NCBI GenBank assembly: GCA_910585555.1
Contig: CAJUFU010000006.1
Coordinates: 1-64,000 of the forward strand
From: an uncultured Lachnospiraceae bacterium
Lineage (GTDB): Bacteria; Bacillota; Clostridia; Lachnospirales; Lachnospiraceae
Length of the DNA: 64,000 bases
Direction: 5' to 3'
Under the pieces are notes generated by a model. The model searched no databases and was not told where the DNA came from. It saw only the letters and a list, made by a program, of their open reading frames with translations. The position numbers were made by a program, and so were the translations under genes. Shown one piece after another: positions 50,813 through 59,541 of the stretch; positions within the stretch are counted from its first letter, which is position 1; each line of letters opens with the position of its first letter.

Positions 50813-52924
50813 ATGAGCGGAACATTTAATGTGGAAGAGATTTTCGGTCAGGATGTATTTACTCTGGGGAAGATGAAAGAGCGTTTGCCCAAAAATGTGT
50901 ACAAAGAAGTGGTGAATGTGATGAACCACGGCGGTGAACTGACCATGGCCACCGCGAATGTGGTAGCGAAAGCCATGAAAGACTGGGCAGTGGAGAAGGG
51001 GGCTACACACTATACGCATTGGTTCCAGCCTTTGACAGGTATTACAGCGGAGAAACATGATGCCTTTGTGGCACATCCTGATGAGTCCGGTAAGATGATG
51101 ACGGATTTTTCCGGTAAGGAGTTGATTAAGGGTGAGCCGGATGCTTCTTCTTTCCCGTCAGGGGGACTGCGGGCGACTTTTGAGGCGAGAGGTTATACTG
51201 CATGGGACATCACTTCTCCCGCATTTATTAAGGATTCAGGCTGCGGCAAGATTCTCTGTATTCCTACGGCTTTCTGCTCCTATACGGGAGAGGCATTAGA
51301 TAAGAAGACACCGCTGCTTCGCTCCATGGAGGCCCTCAGTGATCAGGCGCTTCGTATTGTAAGACTGTTCGGCAATACAGGAGCCACTAAAGTGGTTGCA
51401 TCTGTGGGTCCCGAGCAGGAATATTTCCTGGTAGATAAAGATTTATATATGAAGAGAACCGACCTGATGTTTGCGGGACGTACCCTGTTCGGCGCACCGG
51501 CGCCTAAGGGGCAGGAGATGGAAGATCACTACTTTGGCGTCATCAGAGAACGCGTCGGCGCTTTTATGAAAGATTTAAATGAAGAGCTCTGGAAGCTGGG
51601 CGTGACAGCCAAGACACAGCATAATGAGGTGGCACCGGCGCAGCATGAGCTGGCACCCATCTATGAGACGGCTAATATTGCGGTGGACCACAACCAGATC
51701 GTGATGGAGACAATGAAAAGAGTTGCTGTACATCACAACATGAGATGTCTGCTTCATGAGAAACCCTACGCGGGTGTAAATGGTTCCGGTAAACACAATA
51801 ACTGGTCTATCACCACAGATAACGGTGTAAACTTGTTGGATCCCGGTGATACGCCCAATGAGAATGTACAGTTCTTGCTGGTGCTGGCATGTATTATGAA
51901 GGCGGTGGATATCCATGCCGATTTGTTAAGGCAGTCTGCGGCCGATGTGGGAAATGACCATAGACTTGGGGCTAACGAGGCACCTCCGGCTATTATTTCC
52001 ATTTTCTTAGGGGAACAGTTGGAAGATGTGGTGAGACAGCTGATTGAGACTGGTGAGGCTACTTCGGTGAAAGAGGGCGGACTTCTCCTGACAGGCGTTA
52101 AGACCCTTCCCGATTTCCAGAAAGACGCTACGGACCGTAACAGGACATCACCCTTTGCATTCACGGGCAATAAATTCGAGTTCCGTATGGTAGGCTCCGC
52201 AGATTCCATCGCAAGCCCCAATACCACACTCAACGCGATTGTGGCGGAGGCTTTCTGTGAGGCGGCTGATATTCTGGAAAAGGCTGAGGATAAGGAGCTG
52301 GCGATTCATGATCTGATTAAGGAATACATGACCAAACACCAGAGAATCATCTTCAATGGCAACGGCTACTCCGAAGAGTGGGTGGAAGAGGCACACAGAA
52401 GGGGACTGCCGGATATTAAGTCCATGATTGAGGCGGCAGAGACCATCACCACAGATAAGGCTGTGAAGCTGTTTGAGAAATTTGGTATTTTTACAAAGGT
52501 AGAGCTTGAGTCCCGCGAGGAGATTATTTATGAGACCTATGCGAAGAGCATCAACATTGAGGCTCTTACCATGATTGATATGGCGGGTAAGCAGATTGTT
52601 CCGGCCGTGATCAGATATACGAAGTCTTTGGCAGATACGGTAAATGCCGTGAAGATGGCAGGGGCGGACGCGTCCACGCAGGATGAGCTTTTGATAACGG
52701 TGGGCGAGAAACTGTCAGCGATGCAGACGGCCTTAAGGAAGCTGGAGAAAGCGGAAAAAGAAGCCTCCGCCATGGAAGATGTGAAGGCACAGGCATTCTT
52801 CTACAAAGATACGGTCAAAGTCATCATGGAAGAGTTGCGTAAACCGGCAGATGAGTTGGAGATGATCGTAGATAAAGAGTATTGGCCGATTCCTACTTAT
52901 GGTGAACTAATGTTTGAAATTTAG
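50813..52924 (+). CDS. glnN: Glutamine synthetase type III
   Basis: Makes glutamine from glutamate, ammonia and ATP. The 703-residue length is diagnostic for the GSIII class. Motifs include FPSGGLRATFEARGYTAWD, SVGPEQEYFLVDKDLY, AKTQHNEVAPAQHELAP, and NWSITTDNGVNLLDPG. RLGANEAPPAIISIFLG and a long helical C-terminus follow. GAGGAGGAG precedes the ATG. Directly upstream lies a perfect intrinsic terminator, so expression is probably set by antitermination. Followed by a terminator that also houses the tRNA-Gln promoter. Confidence 0.96.
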   Translation: MSGTFNVEEIFGQDVFTLGKMKERLPKNVYKEVVNVMNHGGELTMATANVVAKAMKDWAVEKGATHYTHWFQPLTGITAEKHDAFVAHPDESGKMMTDFSGKELIKGEPDASSFPSGGLRATFEARGYTAWDITSPAFIKDSGCGKILCIPTAFCSYTGEALDKKTPLLRSMEALSDQALRIVRLFGNTGATKVVASVGPEQEYFLVDKDLYMKRTDLMFAGRTLFGAPAPKGQEMEDHYFGVIRERVGAFMKDLNEELWKLGVTAKTQHNEVAPAQHELAPIYETANIAVDHNQIVMETMKRVAVHHNMRCLLHEKPYAGVNGSGKHNNWSITTDNGVNLLDPGDTPNENVQFLLVLACIMKAVDIHADLLRQSAADVGNDHRLGANEAPPAIISIFLGEQLEDVVRQLIETGEATSVKEGGLLLTGVKTLPDFQKDATDRNRTSPFAFTGNKFEFRMVGSADSIASPNTTLNAIVAEAFCEAADILEKAEDKELAIHDLIKEYMTKHQRIIFNGNGYSEEWVEEAHRRGLPDIKSMIEAAETITTDKAVKLFEKFGIFTKVELESREEIIYETYAKSINIEALTMIDMAGKQIVPAVIRYTKSLADTVNAVKMAGADASTQDELLITVGEKLSAMQTALRKLEKAEKEASAMEDVKAQAFFYKDTVKVIMEELRKPADELEMIVDKEYWPIPTYGELMFEI

Positions 52925-52974
52925 TACATCCAGGAATTTGTCGAAAAAAGTTACAAATTTTTTTAAAAAATTTA

Positions 52975-53005
52975 GGAAAAGGGCTTGTCAAACGAGCCTT
53001 TTTCC
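52975..53005 (+). terminator. glnN terminator
   Basis: GGAAAAGGGCTTGT (52975-52988) pairs with ACGAGCCTTTTTCC (52992-53005) around a CAA loop; the 3' arm supplies the T run. Confidence 0.85.
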
Positions 53006-53013
53006 TTTATAAT
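52985..53013 (+). promoter_or_regulatory. tRNA-Gln promoter nested in the glnN terminator
   Basis: TTGTCA (52985-52990) lies at the tip of the terminator hairpin; 17-bp spacer, then perfect TATAAT (53008-53013), 13 bp before the tRNA. Confidence 0.75.
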
Positions 53014-53026
53014 CGTTAATTGTTGA

Positions 53027-53098
53027 TGGGCTATCGCCAAACGGTAAGGCAACGGACTCTGACTCCGTCATTTCAAGGTTCGAATCCTTGTAGCCCAG
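53027..53098 (+). tRNA. tRNA-Gln, anticodon CTG
   Basis: A 72-base cloverleaf. Acceptor TGGGCTA pairs with TAGCCCA plus discriminator G. The D arm contains AAACGGTAAGGC, the anticodon stem ACGGA/TCCGT encloses loop CTCTGAC, and the T arm AAGG(TTCGAAT)CCTT is regular. The anticodon CTG reads CAG codons. CCA is not encoded (CTT follows). It has its own promoter upstream and a strong terminator downstream, so it is a single-gene unit. Confidence 0.96.
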
Positions 53099-53102
53099 CT
53101 TG

Positions 53103-53135
53103 AAAACCCCGATGAGGATGACTCACCGGGGTTTT
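53103..53135 (+). terminator. tRNA-Gln terminator
   Basis: AAAACCCCGATGAG (53103-53116) pairs with CTCACCGGGGTTTT (53122-53135). From here to 53208 I see no further feature. Confidence 0.88.
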
Positions 53136-53208
53136 GTCGTAATCAGTAATAATTTACAAAAATCAACCCTGGAAATTATCGCAGTTTAACAAAATGTAAT
53201 TTGCACTA

Positions 53209-53236
53209 TTGACAATAATCTCCCAGGAGTTATAAT
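53209..53236 (+). promoter_or_regulatory. Promoter of the LacI-family regulator gene
   Basis: Perfect TTGACA (53209-53214), 16-bp spacer, perfect TATAAT (53231-53236); operator 1 starts five bases downstream. Confidence 0.85.
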
Positions 53237-53240
53237 TTAA

Positions 53241-53255
53241 TTGAAACGGTTAACC
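53241..53255. promoter_or_regulatory. LacI-type operator 1
   Basis: TTGAAACGGTTAACC at the expected transcription start of the regulator gene. The same 15 bases occur inverted at 56324-56338. Confidence 0.75.
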
Positions 53256-53306
53256 AATTGAAAATTAAAGGTTTTCATGGATTAGTATGATATGCGAAAG
53301 TAAGAG

Positions 53307-53320
53307 TTGAAACGGTTATG
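53307..53320. promoter_or_regulatory. LacI-type operator 2 overlapping the start codon
   Basis: TTGAAACGGTTATG: the first 12 bases match operator 1 and the last three are the regulator's own ATG. Confidence 0.6.
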
Positions 53321-54355
53321 AAAGAAAGATATACAATCAGAGATGTGGCCGCCCTTGCAGGGGTATCCAACGCTACGGTATCTTACGTACTGAGCGGTAA
53401 GAAGAAAATTTCTGAGGAGACCAGACAGCGTGTCCTTAAAGTGATTGAGGACACAGGCTTTGTTCCGGATATGAACGCAAGGGGCCTGTCCGGAAAGGAT
53501 ACGCGGCTGATCGGCATTGTGATTCCGCAGACGGAGCCGGGCAGTAAGCTGATGTTCCATAACACATTCTACAGTCAGCTTTTGGGGAGCATAGAGTTTG
53601 CCACAAGGCGGCGGGGATATCATGTGCTGATTTCTGCCACAGATATGACGCAGGATTATCTGAATCTGATACGTGAGAGAAATCTGGCAGGTGTCATCAT
53701 CGTAGGAACTTATGAGAGTAGATTTTGGGCACAGCTTAAGGAGTTAGAGGTGCCGGTTGTTCTGGTGGACAGCTATTGCAAGAATGACTGGTTTCATGCC
53801 ATCCGCATCGACGATGAGTATGGTTGTTTTGTGGAAACGGATTACCTCATCCGTAAAGGACACAGACGGATTGCCTTTGCGTCCGGCAGTATCAAGGAGG
53901 ATGGCGTTATGCAGAAGCGGTTTCTGGGATACAGGAGGGCGCTTGAGAAGAACGGCATCGGCTATGAGGAAGGGTTGGTGTTTGAGGACGTGGTGTCTTA
54001 TGAGAGCGGCGTCAGGATTGCAGAGAGGATTGCGCAGTCCGAATTAGGTATAACGGCAGTGGCTGCCACAGCGGACATTCTCGCAATCGGCTTGTTAAGC
54101 GGTTTCTACCGGCGGGGAGTTTCCGTACCGGAGGACATTTCAGTCATTGGGTTTGACGGCCTAGAGGAGACAGAGTATACGACACCGGGATTGACTACGG
54201 TCAGACAGCCGATTTCCATGAAGGGAGAGCTTGCCGTGGATTTATTGATTGAAAACATTGAGAATCCTAAGATGGAGAGAATGGATAAAGTCCTGCAAGT
54301 GGAGTTAGTAGAGCGGGGCAGTGTGAAGCAGGAAGCTGCTATAGGCAGCGGTTGA
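53318..54355 (+). CDS. LacI-family transcriptional regulator
   Basis: A 345-residue sugar-responsive repressor. The N-terminal helix-turn-helix YTIRDVAALAGVSNATVSYVLSG and hinge (about 45-60) are followed by a periplasmic-binding-like effector domain, with IGIVIPQTEPGSKLMFHN and ISVIGFDGLEETEYTTPGLTTV near the end. No good ribosome site is visible: only TAAGAG precedes the ATG, and an operator copy occupies that space. It probably controls itself and the GH31/ABC genes downstream. The next gene starts 23 bp after its stop. Confidence 0.93.
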   Translation: MKERYTIRDVAALAGVSNATVSYVLSGKKKISEETRQRVLKVIEDTGFVPDMNARGLSGKDTRLIGIVIPQTEPGSKLMFHNTFYSQLLGSIEFATRRRGYHVLISATDMTQDYLNLIRERNLAGVIIVGTYESRFWAQLKELEVPVVLVDSYCKNDWFHAIRIDDEYGCFVETDYLIRKGHRRIAFASGSIKEDGVMQKRFLGYRRALEKNGIGYEEGLVFEDVVSYESGVRIAERIAQSELGITAVAATADILAIGLLSGFYRRGVSVPEDISVIGFDGLEETEYTTPGLTTVRQPISMKGELAVDLLIENIENPKMERMDKVLQVELVERGSVKQEAAIGSG

Positions 54356-54378
54356 CAAAGAAAGGCAGGGATAGACAG

Positions 54379-56316
54379 ATGATCGCAAAGATCATAAGAG
54401 ATAAAGAAGATAGGGACGAACGTTCCTTAAAGGACGGGAGACCGATTTTATTAGAACGTAAGGGAAGGATTCTGGAAATAACGGCGCACTATGAGGGCGT
54501 CTATGGGATGGGGGAGAAATTTGATTTCTTGAACCAGAAAGGGCGGACAGTCATCAATCAAGTAGTGGAGAAGTTTTGCAATCAGGGCAGTTTCAGTTAT
54601 TGTGTTACTCCTTTTTTCATGACGGATGCAGGCTTTGGAATCTATGTGGAGACCAAGGAGAGGACGGTATTTTCTTTTCAGGAAAAGATATGCTGTGAGA
54701 TTCCCGAAAGTGCGGCGGTCTATGTATTTTTGGGAAGTATGCAGGAAATATTAAGTGATTATATTGATCTGTCCGGCAGGCCCAAGCTGCCGCCGGCGTA
54801 TGCTTTCGGCATATGGATTTCGGCAAACCGGTGGAATTGTGAGGAGGATGTGGAAGAGCAGCTTGCCTGTTTGAAGAAGTATCATTTTCCGGCCAGCGTC
54901 TTGGTACTTGAGGCATGGAGTGATGAGTCCACTTTCTATATTTGGAACGGTGCCCGGTATGAGGCGAAGCCGGGCAAAGCACAGTACGAGGACTATGACT
55001 TTACGAAAAGTAAATATTGGCGTGACCCTAAGGGAATGATTTCGAAATTGCACGAAGAAGAAATCAGGTTAGTACTCTGGCAGATTCCGGTCTGGAAAAA
55101 ACAGGGGGAGGAAGAAGAACCTTCTTCACAGCTTGCGCTTGACAGAGCGTATGCGGTGCAAAACGGACTGTGTGTGATGAAGCAGGATGGCACACCCTAT
55201 GAGATTCCGGCGGGAAATTGGTTTGCGGGTTCGCTGATTCCGGATTTTATGAAGGAAGAGACGCGCAGGTTTTGGTTCCAGAAAAGGCAGTACTTGTTGG
55301 ATATGGGTGTGGATGGTTTTAAGACGGACGGCGGGGAATTTATCTATCAGGATGATATTCTTTTTGGGGACGGTACAACGGGTCGAGAGGGAAAGAATCA
55401 GTACTGCCAGGACTATCTGGAGGCTTATACAGAATTTATCAACAAGGACAATGTTTTATTCAGTCGTGCCGGATATACGGGAGCGCACCGGACTCCCATA
55501 CATTGGGCGGGAGACCATCAATCCACCAACGAGGAGTTTCGAAGTATCTTAGCGGCCGGATTATCGGCGGCTATGTCAGGTATAGCATTCTGGGGGTTTG
55601 ATATCGGCGGTTTTGCGGGTGCGCTGCCTGACCCGGATTTGTATATGCGCGCCACCCAGATGGCTTGTTTTAGTCCGATTATGCAGTGGCATTCAGAGCC
55701 TGAGGGCGGGCAGTTCAAAGAACTGATGCCGGGGATTTCGGGAAATAATGAGAGAAGCCCCTGGAATATTGCAAATGTGTACGGGAAACCGGAACTGCTT
55801 GATGAACTCAGATACTGGCATGAACTGAGGATGGAGTTATTGCCCTATCTATATGAGACGGCGCGGGAGGTCGTGGAGGATAATAAGCCTATGATGCGGC
55901 CATTGATCTATAGCTTCCAGGGCGATGAAAACTGCCTGCATGTGGAGGATGAGTACATGCTTGGGTCAAAGCTTTTAGCAGCACCGCTTTTGGAGCCGGG
56001 GCAGAAAACGAGAATGGTATATTTTCCGGAAGGAAACTGGTATGGATTTTTCAGCGGCCGAAAATATATAGGTAGAAACCAGCAGCAGTCCCATGAGGAG
56101 GAAAAGTTTCCTGTCTATGTGAGGGAAGGCAGAGCCTTTTTGCGGGAGTGCGGCGAAAAGATCAGGATATATCTGTATGGAGAACAAGGAAAGGACATGG
56201 TTTATTACGAGCAGCAGGAGTATCAGATAGTATGGGATTCTCGTAAGAAAGAAGTGAGGGCCAAGAGGCTGGAAGGAGGAGCAGGAAAGCAGATAGAGTG
56301 GATTACTATTATTTAA
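54379..56316 (+). CDS. Glycoside hydrolase family 31 enzyme (alpha-xylosidase/alpha-glucosidase type)
   Basis: A 645-residue retaining alpha-glycosidase without signal peptide, so cytosolic. The N-terminal beta domain contains VYGMGEKFDFLNQKG. The barrel has the nucleophile Asp317 in DGFKTDGGEF, the acid/base Asp379 in HWAGDHQST, and the GFDIGGFAG block. The KTDxGE style resembles the YicI/alpha-xylosidase branch more than the WNDMNEP alpha-glucosidases. Substrate not fixed. ATG 54379 follows AGGCAGGGA; an in-frame TTG at 54352 overlaps the regulator stop. First structural gene of the locus. Confidence 0.88.
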   Translation: MIAKIIRDKEDRDERSLKDGRPILLERKGRILEITAHYEGVYGMGEKFDFLNQKGRTVINQVVEKFCNQGSFSYCVTPFFMTDAGFGIYVETKERTVFSFQEKICCEIPESAAVYVFLGSMQEILSDYIDLSGRPKLPPAYAFGIWISANRWNCEEDVEEQLACLKKYHFPASVLVLEAWSDESTFYIWNGARYEAKPGKAQYEDYDFTKSKYWRDPKGMISKLHEEEIRLVLWQIPVWKKQGEEEEPSSQLALDRAYAVQNGLCVMKQDGTPYEIPAGNWFAGSLIPDFMKEETRRFWFQKRQYLLDMGVDGFKTDGGEFIYQDDILFGDGTTGREGKNQYCQDYLEAYTEFINKDNVLFSRAGYTGAHRTPIHWAGDHQSTNEEFRSILAAGLSAAMSGIAFWGFDIGGFAGALPDPDLYMRATQMACFSPIMQWHSEPEGGQFKELMPGISGNNERSPWNIANVYGKPELLDELRYWHELRMELLPYLYETAREVVEDNKPMMRPLIYSFQGDENCLHVEDEYMLGSKLLAAPLLEPGQKTRMVYFPEGNWYGFFSGRKYIGRNQQQSHEEEKFPVYVREGRAFLRECGEKIRIYLYGEQGKDMVYYEQQEYQIVWDSRKKEVRAKRLEGGAGKQIEWITII

Positions 56317-56323
56317 TTTGGCA

Positions 56324-56338
56324 GGTTAACCGTTTCAA
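56324..56338. promoter_or_regulatory. LacI-type operator 3 (inverted copy)
   Basis: GGTTAACCGTTTCAA, exact reverse complement of operator 1, eight bases after the GH31 stop and 38 bases before the binding-protein start. Confidence 0.72.
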
Positions 56339-56376
56339 CAAATACAACACACTATGAAAAGAAAGGATGAGAAGTT

Positions 56377-57705
56377 ATGAAGAAGAAAATGGTATCAGTG
56401 CTATTGACAGGAGCTGTGCTCACATCCATGCTCACAGGCTGCGGCGGTCAGGAGGAAAAGGCGCCGGCCCAGCAGACCCAGGAAGAAGTACAGCCAAAAG
56501 AAGAGGCATCTAAGGAAAGTATCGATATCTCTGCTACAGAGACCTCTGAGGAGACGGTGGAGATTACCTACGCCAATTTCAATGCATCCGGAGGAAATGA
56601 GGAGACATTGGATAAGATGTATGCGGCATTTCAGGAAGAGTATCCTAATATTACGGTAAATATCGAGACCATCGGATATGATGATTATTTTACACAGATG
56701 CAGACCAGAGTGGCAGGCGGAACGGCGCCCGACTGTTATGAGCTGAATATAGAAAATTTTGCGGCATATGCCAATAAGGGTGTTCTGGCGGAGCTGACGG
56801 GCATTGATGTGAGCGGATACAATGCCACCGCATTGTCTGCATTCCAGGTAGACGGTAAGCAGTATGGTGTGCCGGGGAACTTTTCCAATGTGGTACTGAT
56901 TTACAATAAGGATTTGTTTGACCAGGCAGGGGTTTCTTATCCGGACGATACTTGGACATGGGATGAGGCCATGGAAGCCTGTGAGAAGATCAGCGCCCTG
57001 GGAGATGATATTTACGGCATTTATCAGCCCATCACTTTCAATGAATTCTTTAAGGTGGCGGCGCAGTACGGCGGCGGTGTGCTCAATGCGGATAAGACAG
57101 AATTTACCATCAATTCCCCGGAGAATGTGCAGGCGGCACAAATGATGATTAGTAAGATTGTGGACACCAATGTACAGCCCACAGAGTCTCAGATGGGCGG
57201 TATGGGAGACTGGGATTTGTTCGAGAGCGGCAGGCTGGGAATGATTCCTACCGGCATCTGGGCGTTCGGCGCTTTTACAGACGCGTGCGAATTTAACTGG
57301 GATATCTGTGTAGAGCCGGGCGGTACACAGAAAGCCACACACTTTTTCAGCAATGCCCTTGTAGTGAATGCGGACAGCGCCAAGAAAGAGGCGGCTGCTG
57401 CCTGGATTAACTGGCTGGCTTCCAGCGATGCGGCGGCTAAGATGCGTATAGAGGCAGGCTGGGATCTGCCGGCGATCAGTGATGAAACTGTTCTTGTGGG
57501 ATATTTGGAAATCACACCGCCGGAAAACAGACAGGCAGTGTTTGATTCCCTTGATCATCTTGCGGTAGCTCCAATCATTGAAGACTATTCTCTGATGGCT
57601 GACATTATTACAGACAAATTATCCCGGGCGGCCAGCGGGGAATTAACAGTGGAGGAAGCATTGAACCAGGCGCAGGAGGAGTGCAGTGCACAGATTAAGC
57701 TGTAA
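56377..57705 (+). CDS. Extracellular solute-binding protein, lipoprotein (family 1)
   Basis: Sugar-binding lipoprotein of 442 residues. The signal peptide ends SMLTGCGG (Cys about 22), followed by an acidic/Gln-rich linker to about 60 and a two-lobe binding fold starting ETVEITYANFNASGGNEET. GAAAGGATGAGA precedes the ATG. It feeds the two permeases downstream; alpha-glucosides are the likely cargo given the flanking GH31 genes. An operator copy lies directly upstream. Confidence 0.93.
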   Translation: MKKKMVSVLLTGAVLTSMLTGCGGQEEKAPAQQTQEEVQPKEEASKESIDISATETSEETVEITYANFNASGGNEETLDKMYAAFQEEYPNITVNIETIGYDDYFTQMQTRVAGGTAPDCYELNIENFAAYANKGVLAELTGIDVSGYNATALSAFQVDGKQYGVPGNFSNVVLIYNKDLFDQAGVSYPDDTWTWDEAMEACEKISALGDDIYGIYQPITFNEFFKVAAQYGGGVLNADKTEFTINSPENVQAAQMMISKIVDTNVQPTESQMGGMGDWDLFESGRLGMIPTGIWAFGAFTDACEFNWDICVEPGGTQKATHFFSNALVVNADSAKKEAAAAWINWLASSDAAAKMRIEAGWDLPAISDETVLVGYLEITPPENRQAVFDSLDHLAVAPIIEDYSLMADIITDKLSRAASGELTVEEALNQAQEECSAQIKL

Positions 57706-57724
57706 GGTGCGTGTGAGAAGAACT

Positions 57725-57777
57725 TCTAAAGACGACCTGCCATGGGACGGAACGTCAAGAGGTTTTAGGAGCTGTTC
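57725..57777 (+). repeat. Intergenic element resembling 42716-42767
   Basis: This spacer and the one after ruvX share TCTAAAG, an imperfect CG-CC...GG-ACG stem around TGCC/CATGG, CAAGAG and GGAGC in the same order. Roughly three of four positions agree by eye. Confidence 0.5.
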
Positions 57778-57801
57778 GTTAACGTGGAAATGGGGGTAAG
57801 A

Positions 57802-58707
57802 GTGAAAAATATAAAGAAAAGAAAATTGACAATACAGGCAGTCCCCTTTATGCTGCCCAGTGTGCTTGGCATGGTCATATTCAGTTTTCTGCCAATCGTG
57901 ATATCTATTTTGATCAGTTTGACTGACTGGAACGGACTGGATAAGCTGAATGCACAGACGCTGAAAGAATGTATGGTAGGGTTTAGCAATTACATTGCAA
58001 TACTGAAAAGCTCAGAATTCTGGAATGTGCTGTGGCACACGGTGTACTATATTATTCTGTATATTCCGCTTGTGTTGGTGATGTCGCTTTTCATTGCGTC
58101 TATTTTGAATAGAAACATGAAGGGCATCGGCATTTTCCGGATACTGTACTATATTCCGGTCTTGACTTCCTGGGTGGCGGCCAGCCTGATCTGGAAATGG
58201 GTTTTAAGCCCCCAGTACGGCGTCATCAATCAATTGCTGGGATATATCGGCATCACAGGCCCAAACTGGCTCACAGATAAGGTTTGGGCGATGCCCGCCA
58301 TCGTGCTTGCTTCTGTCTGGAAAGATATGGGGTTTTATGGGTTGTTTCTCCTTTCCGGGCTGAAAGCAATCGATATAGGATATTATGAAGCCTCAAGGGT
58401 AGACGGTGCGGGTAAGGTAAGGCAGTTTTTCTCCATCACACTGCCTCTGCTGACGCCCTCCCTGTTCTTCTGTATTATTATGGCGTTGATCAATGCATTC
58501 CAACTGTTCCCGCAGGTACAGATTATGACGGAAGGCGGGCCGAACGGCGCTACACAGGTGATGGTGGAACGGATTTATACGTATGGATTTAAGTACTTTA
58601 AGATGGGATATGCGGCAGCGTATTCGTGGATACTTTTTGTTATCATATTTGCGCTGACATTGGTACAGATGAAACTGCAGAAGAGGTGGGTGTATTATGA
58701 ATCATAA
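57802..58707 (+). CDS. Carbohydrate ABC transporter permease (MalF/UgpA type)
   Basis: First membrane subunit of the second importer, about 301 residues with six helices. The EAA loop is EASRVDGAGKVRQFFSITLPLL. The start is uncertain: GTG 57802 follows GGGGGTAA at good spacing, while ATG 57790 and GTG 57784 are also in frame but lack sites. It overlaps the next permease by 11 bases. No ATPase gene in the locus. Confidence 0.92.
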   Translation: MKNIKKRKLTIQAVPFMLPSVLGMVIFSFLPIVISILISLTDWNGLDKLNAQTLKECMVGFSNYIAILKSSEFWNVLWHTVYYIILYIPLVLVMSLFIASILNRNMKGIGIFRILYYIPVLTSWVAASLIWKWVLSPQYGVINQLLGYIGITGPNWLTDKVWAMPAIVLASVWKDMGFYGLFLLSGLKAIDIGYYEASRVDGAGKVRQFFSITLPLLTPSLFFCIIMALINAFQLFPQVQIMTEGGPNGATQVMVERIYTYGFKYFKMGYAAAYSWILFVIIFALTLVQMKLQKRWVYYES

Positions 58708-59533
58708 TGAAAAGAAAAAGATCTGGCAGGAGATGGGTTCGTATTTGACGGCAGTTTTCATCGGTGTGATTGTGATGATTCCATTTTTGTGGATGCTGTC
58801 TACTTCCTTCAAAAGTAAAGGAGCGCTGATGCAGATTCCGGTGCAGTGGATTCCCAAGGAGCCCTCACTTGATGCTTACCGGACAGTGTTCTCCAGATTC
58901 CCGCTGCTTCGGGCAATCGGCAACAGCTTTTTGATTACTGGAAGTTATACGGTGGTAACGATTTTATCCGCATCCATGGCGGCATTTGCCATTACGAAGA
59001 TTAAATTCCCATGGGCGGAGAGTATATTCAAGCTTTATCTGGCATCCATGATGATTCCCACGCAGGTAACCTTGATTCCGCTTTTTGTGATCATGAATAA
59101 ATTGGGGCTGATCAATACCTATCCGAGCGTGATACTGCCCTCTTTGTTCCGGGCCTTTGCCGTGTTTATGCTGGTGCAGCAGATGCGGTCCATCCCCAAT
59201 GATTTCATGGAGGCGGCACGGATTGACGGGGCGGGCATTTTCAGGATTTATGGCAGGGTGATTATGCCGTTAACGAGGTCGGCGATCGCTACGTTGACAG
59301 TGACTACATTTATGGAGAGCTGGAATGATTATCTCTGGCCGCTCTTAATGCTGTCCGATAAGAACAAAATGACGCTGACTTTGGCGCTAAACAGCTTGAA
59401 TGGGCAGTATGGTACAGAGTATAATCTGCTTATGGCAGGTAGTTTGATTTCCATGGTTCCGATCATTATTATTTATGCCTGTGCGCAAAGATATTTTAAA
59501 TCTGGTCTTATGTCCGGTGGAGTGAAAGGATAA
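58697..59533 (+). CDS. Carbohydrate ABC transporter permease (MalG type)
   Basis: Second membrane subunit, 278 residues, six helices. The EAA loop is EAARIDGAGIFRIYGRVIMPL, and the end KSGLMSGGVKG is typical of the family. AGGTGG lies in the previous gene before the overlapping ATG. Translationally coupled to the MalF-type permease; the second GH31 gene follows nine bases later. Confidence 0.94.
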   Translation: MNHNEKKKIWQEMGSYLTAVFIGVIVMIPFLWMLSTSFKSKGALMQIPVQWIPKEPSLDAYRTVFSRFPLLRAIGNSFLITGSYTVVTILSASMAAFAITKIKFPWAESIFKLYLASMMIPTQVTLIPLFVIMNKLGLINTYPSVILPSLFRAFAVFMLVQQMRSIPNDFMEAARIDGAGIFRIYGRVIMPLTRSAIATLTVTTFMESWNDYLWPLLMLSDKNKMTLTLALNSLNGQYGTEYNLLMAGSLISMVPIIIIYACAQRYFKSGLMSGGVKG

Positions 59534-59541
59534 ATGTAATT

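Noticed and set aside
56401..57558. 385-codon open frame on the minus strand
   Set aside because: Entirely antisense to the sugar-binding lipoprotein gene; Cys/His/Ile-rich translation typical of a shadow frame.
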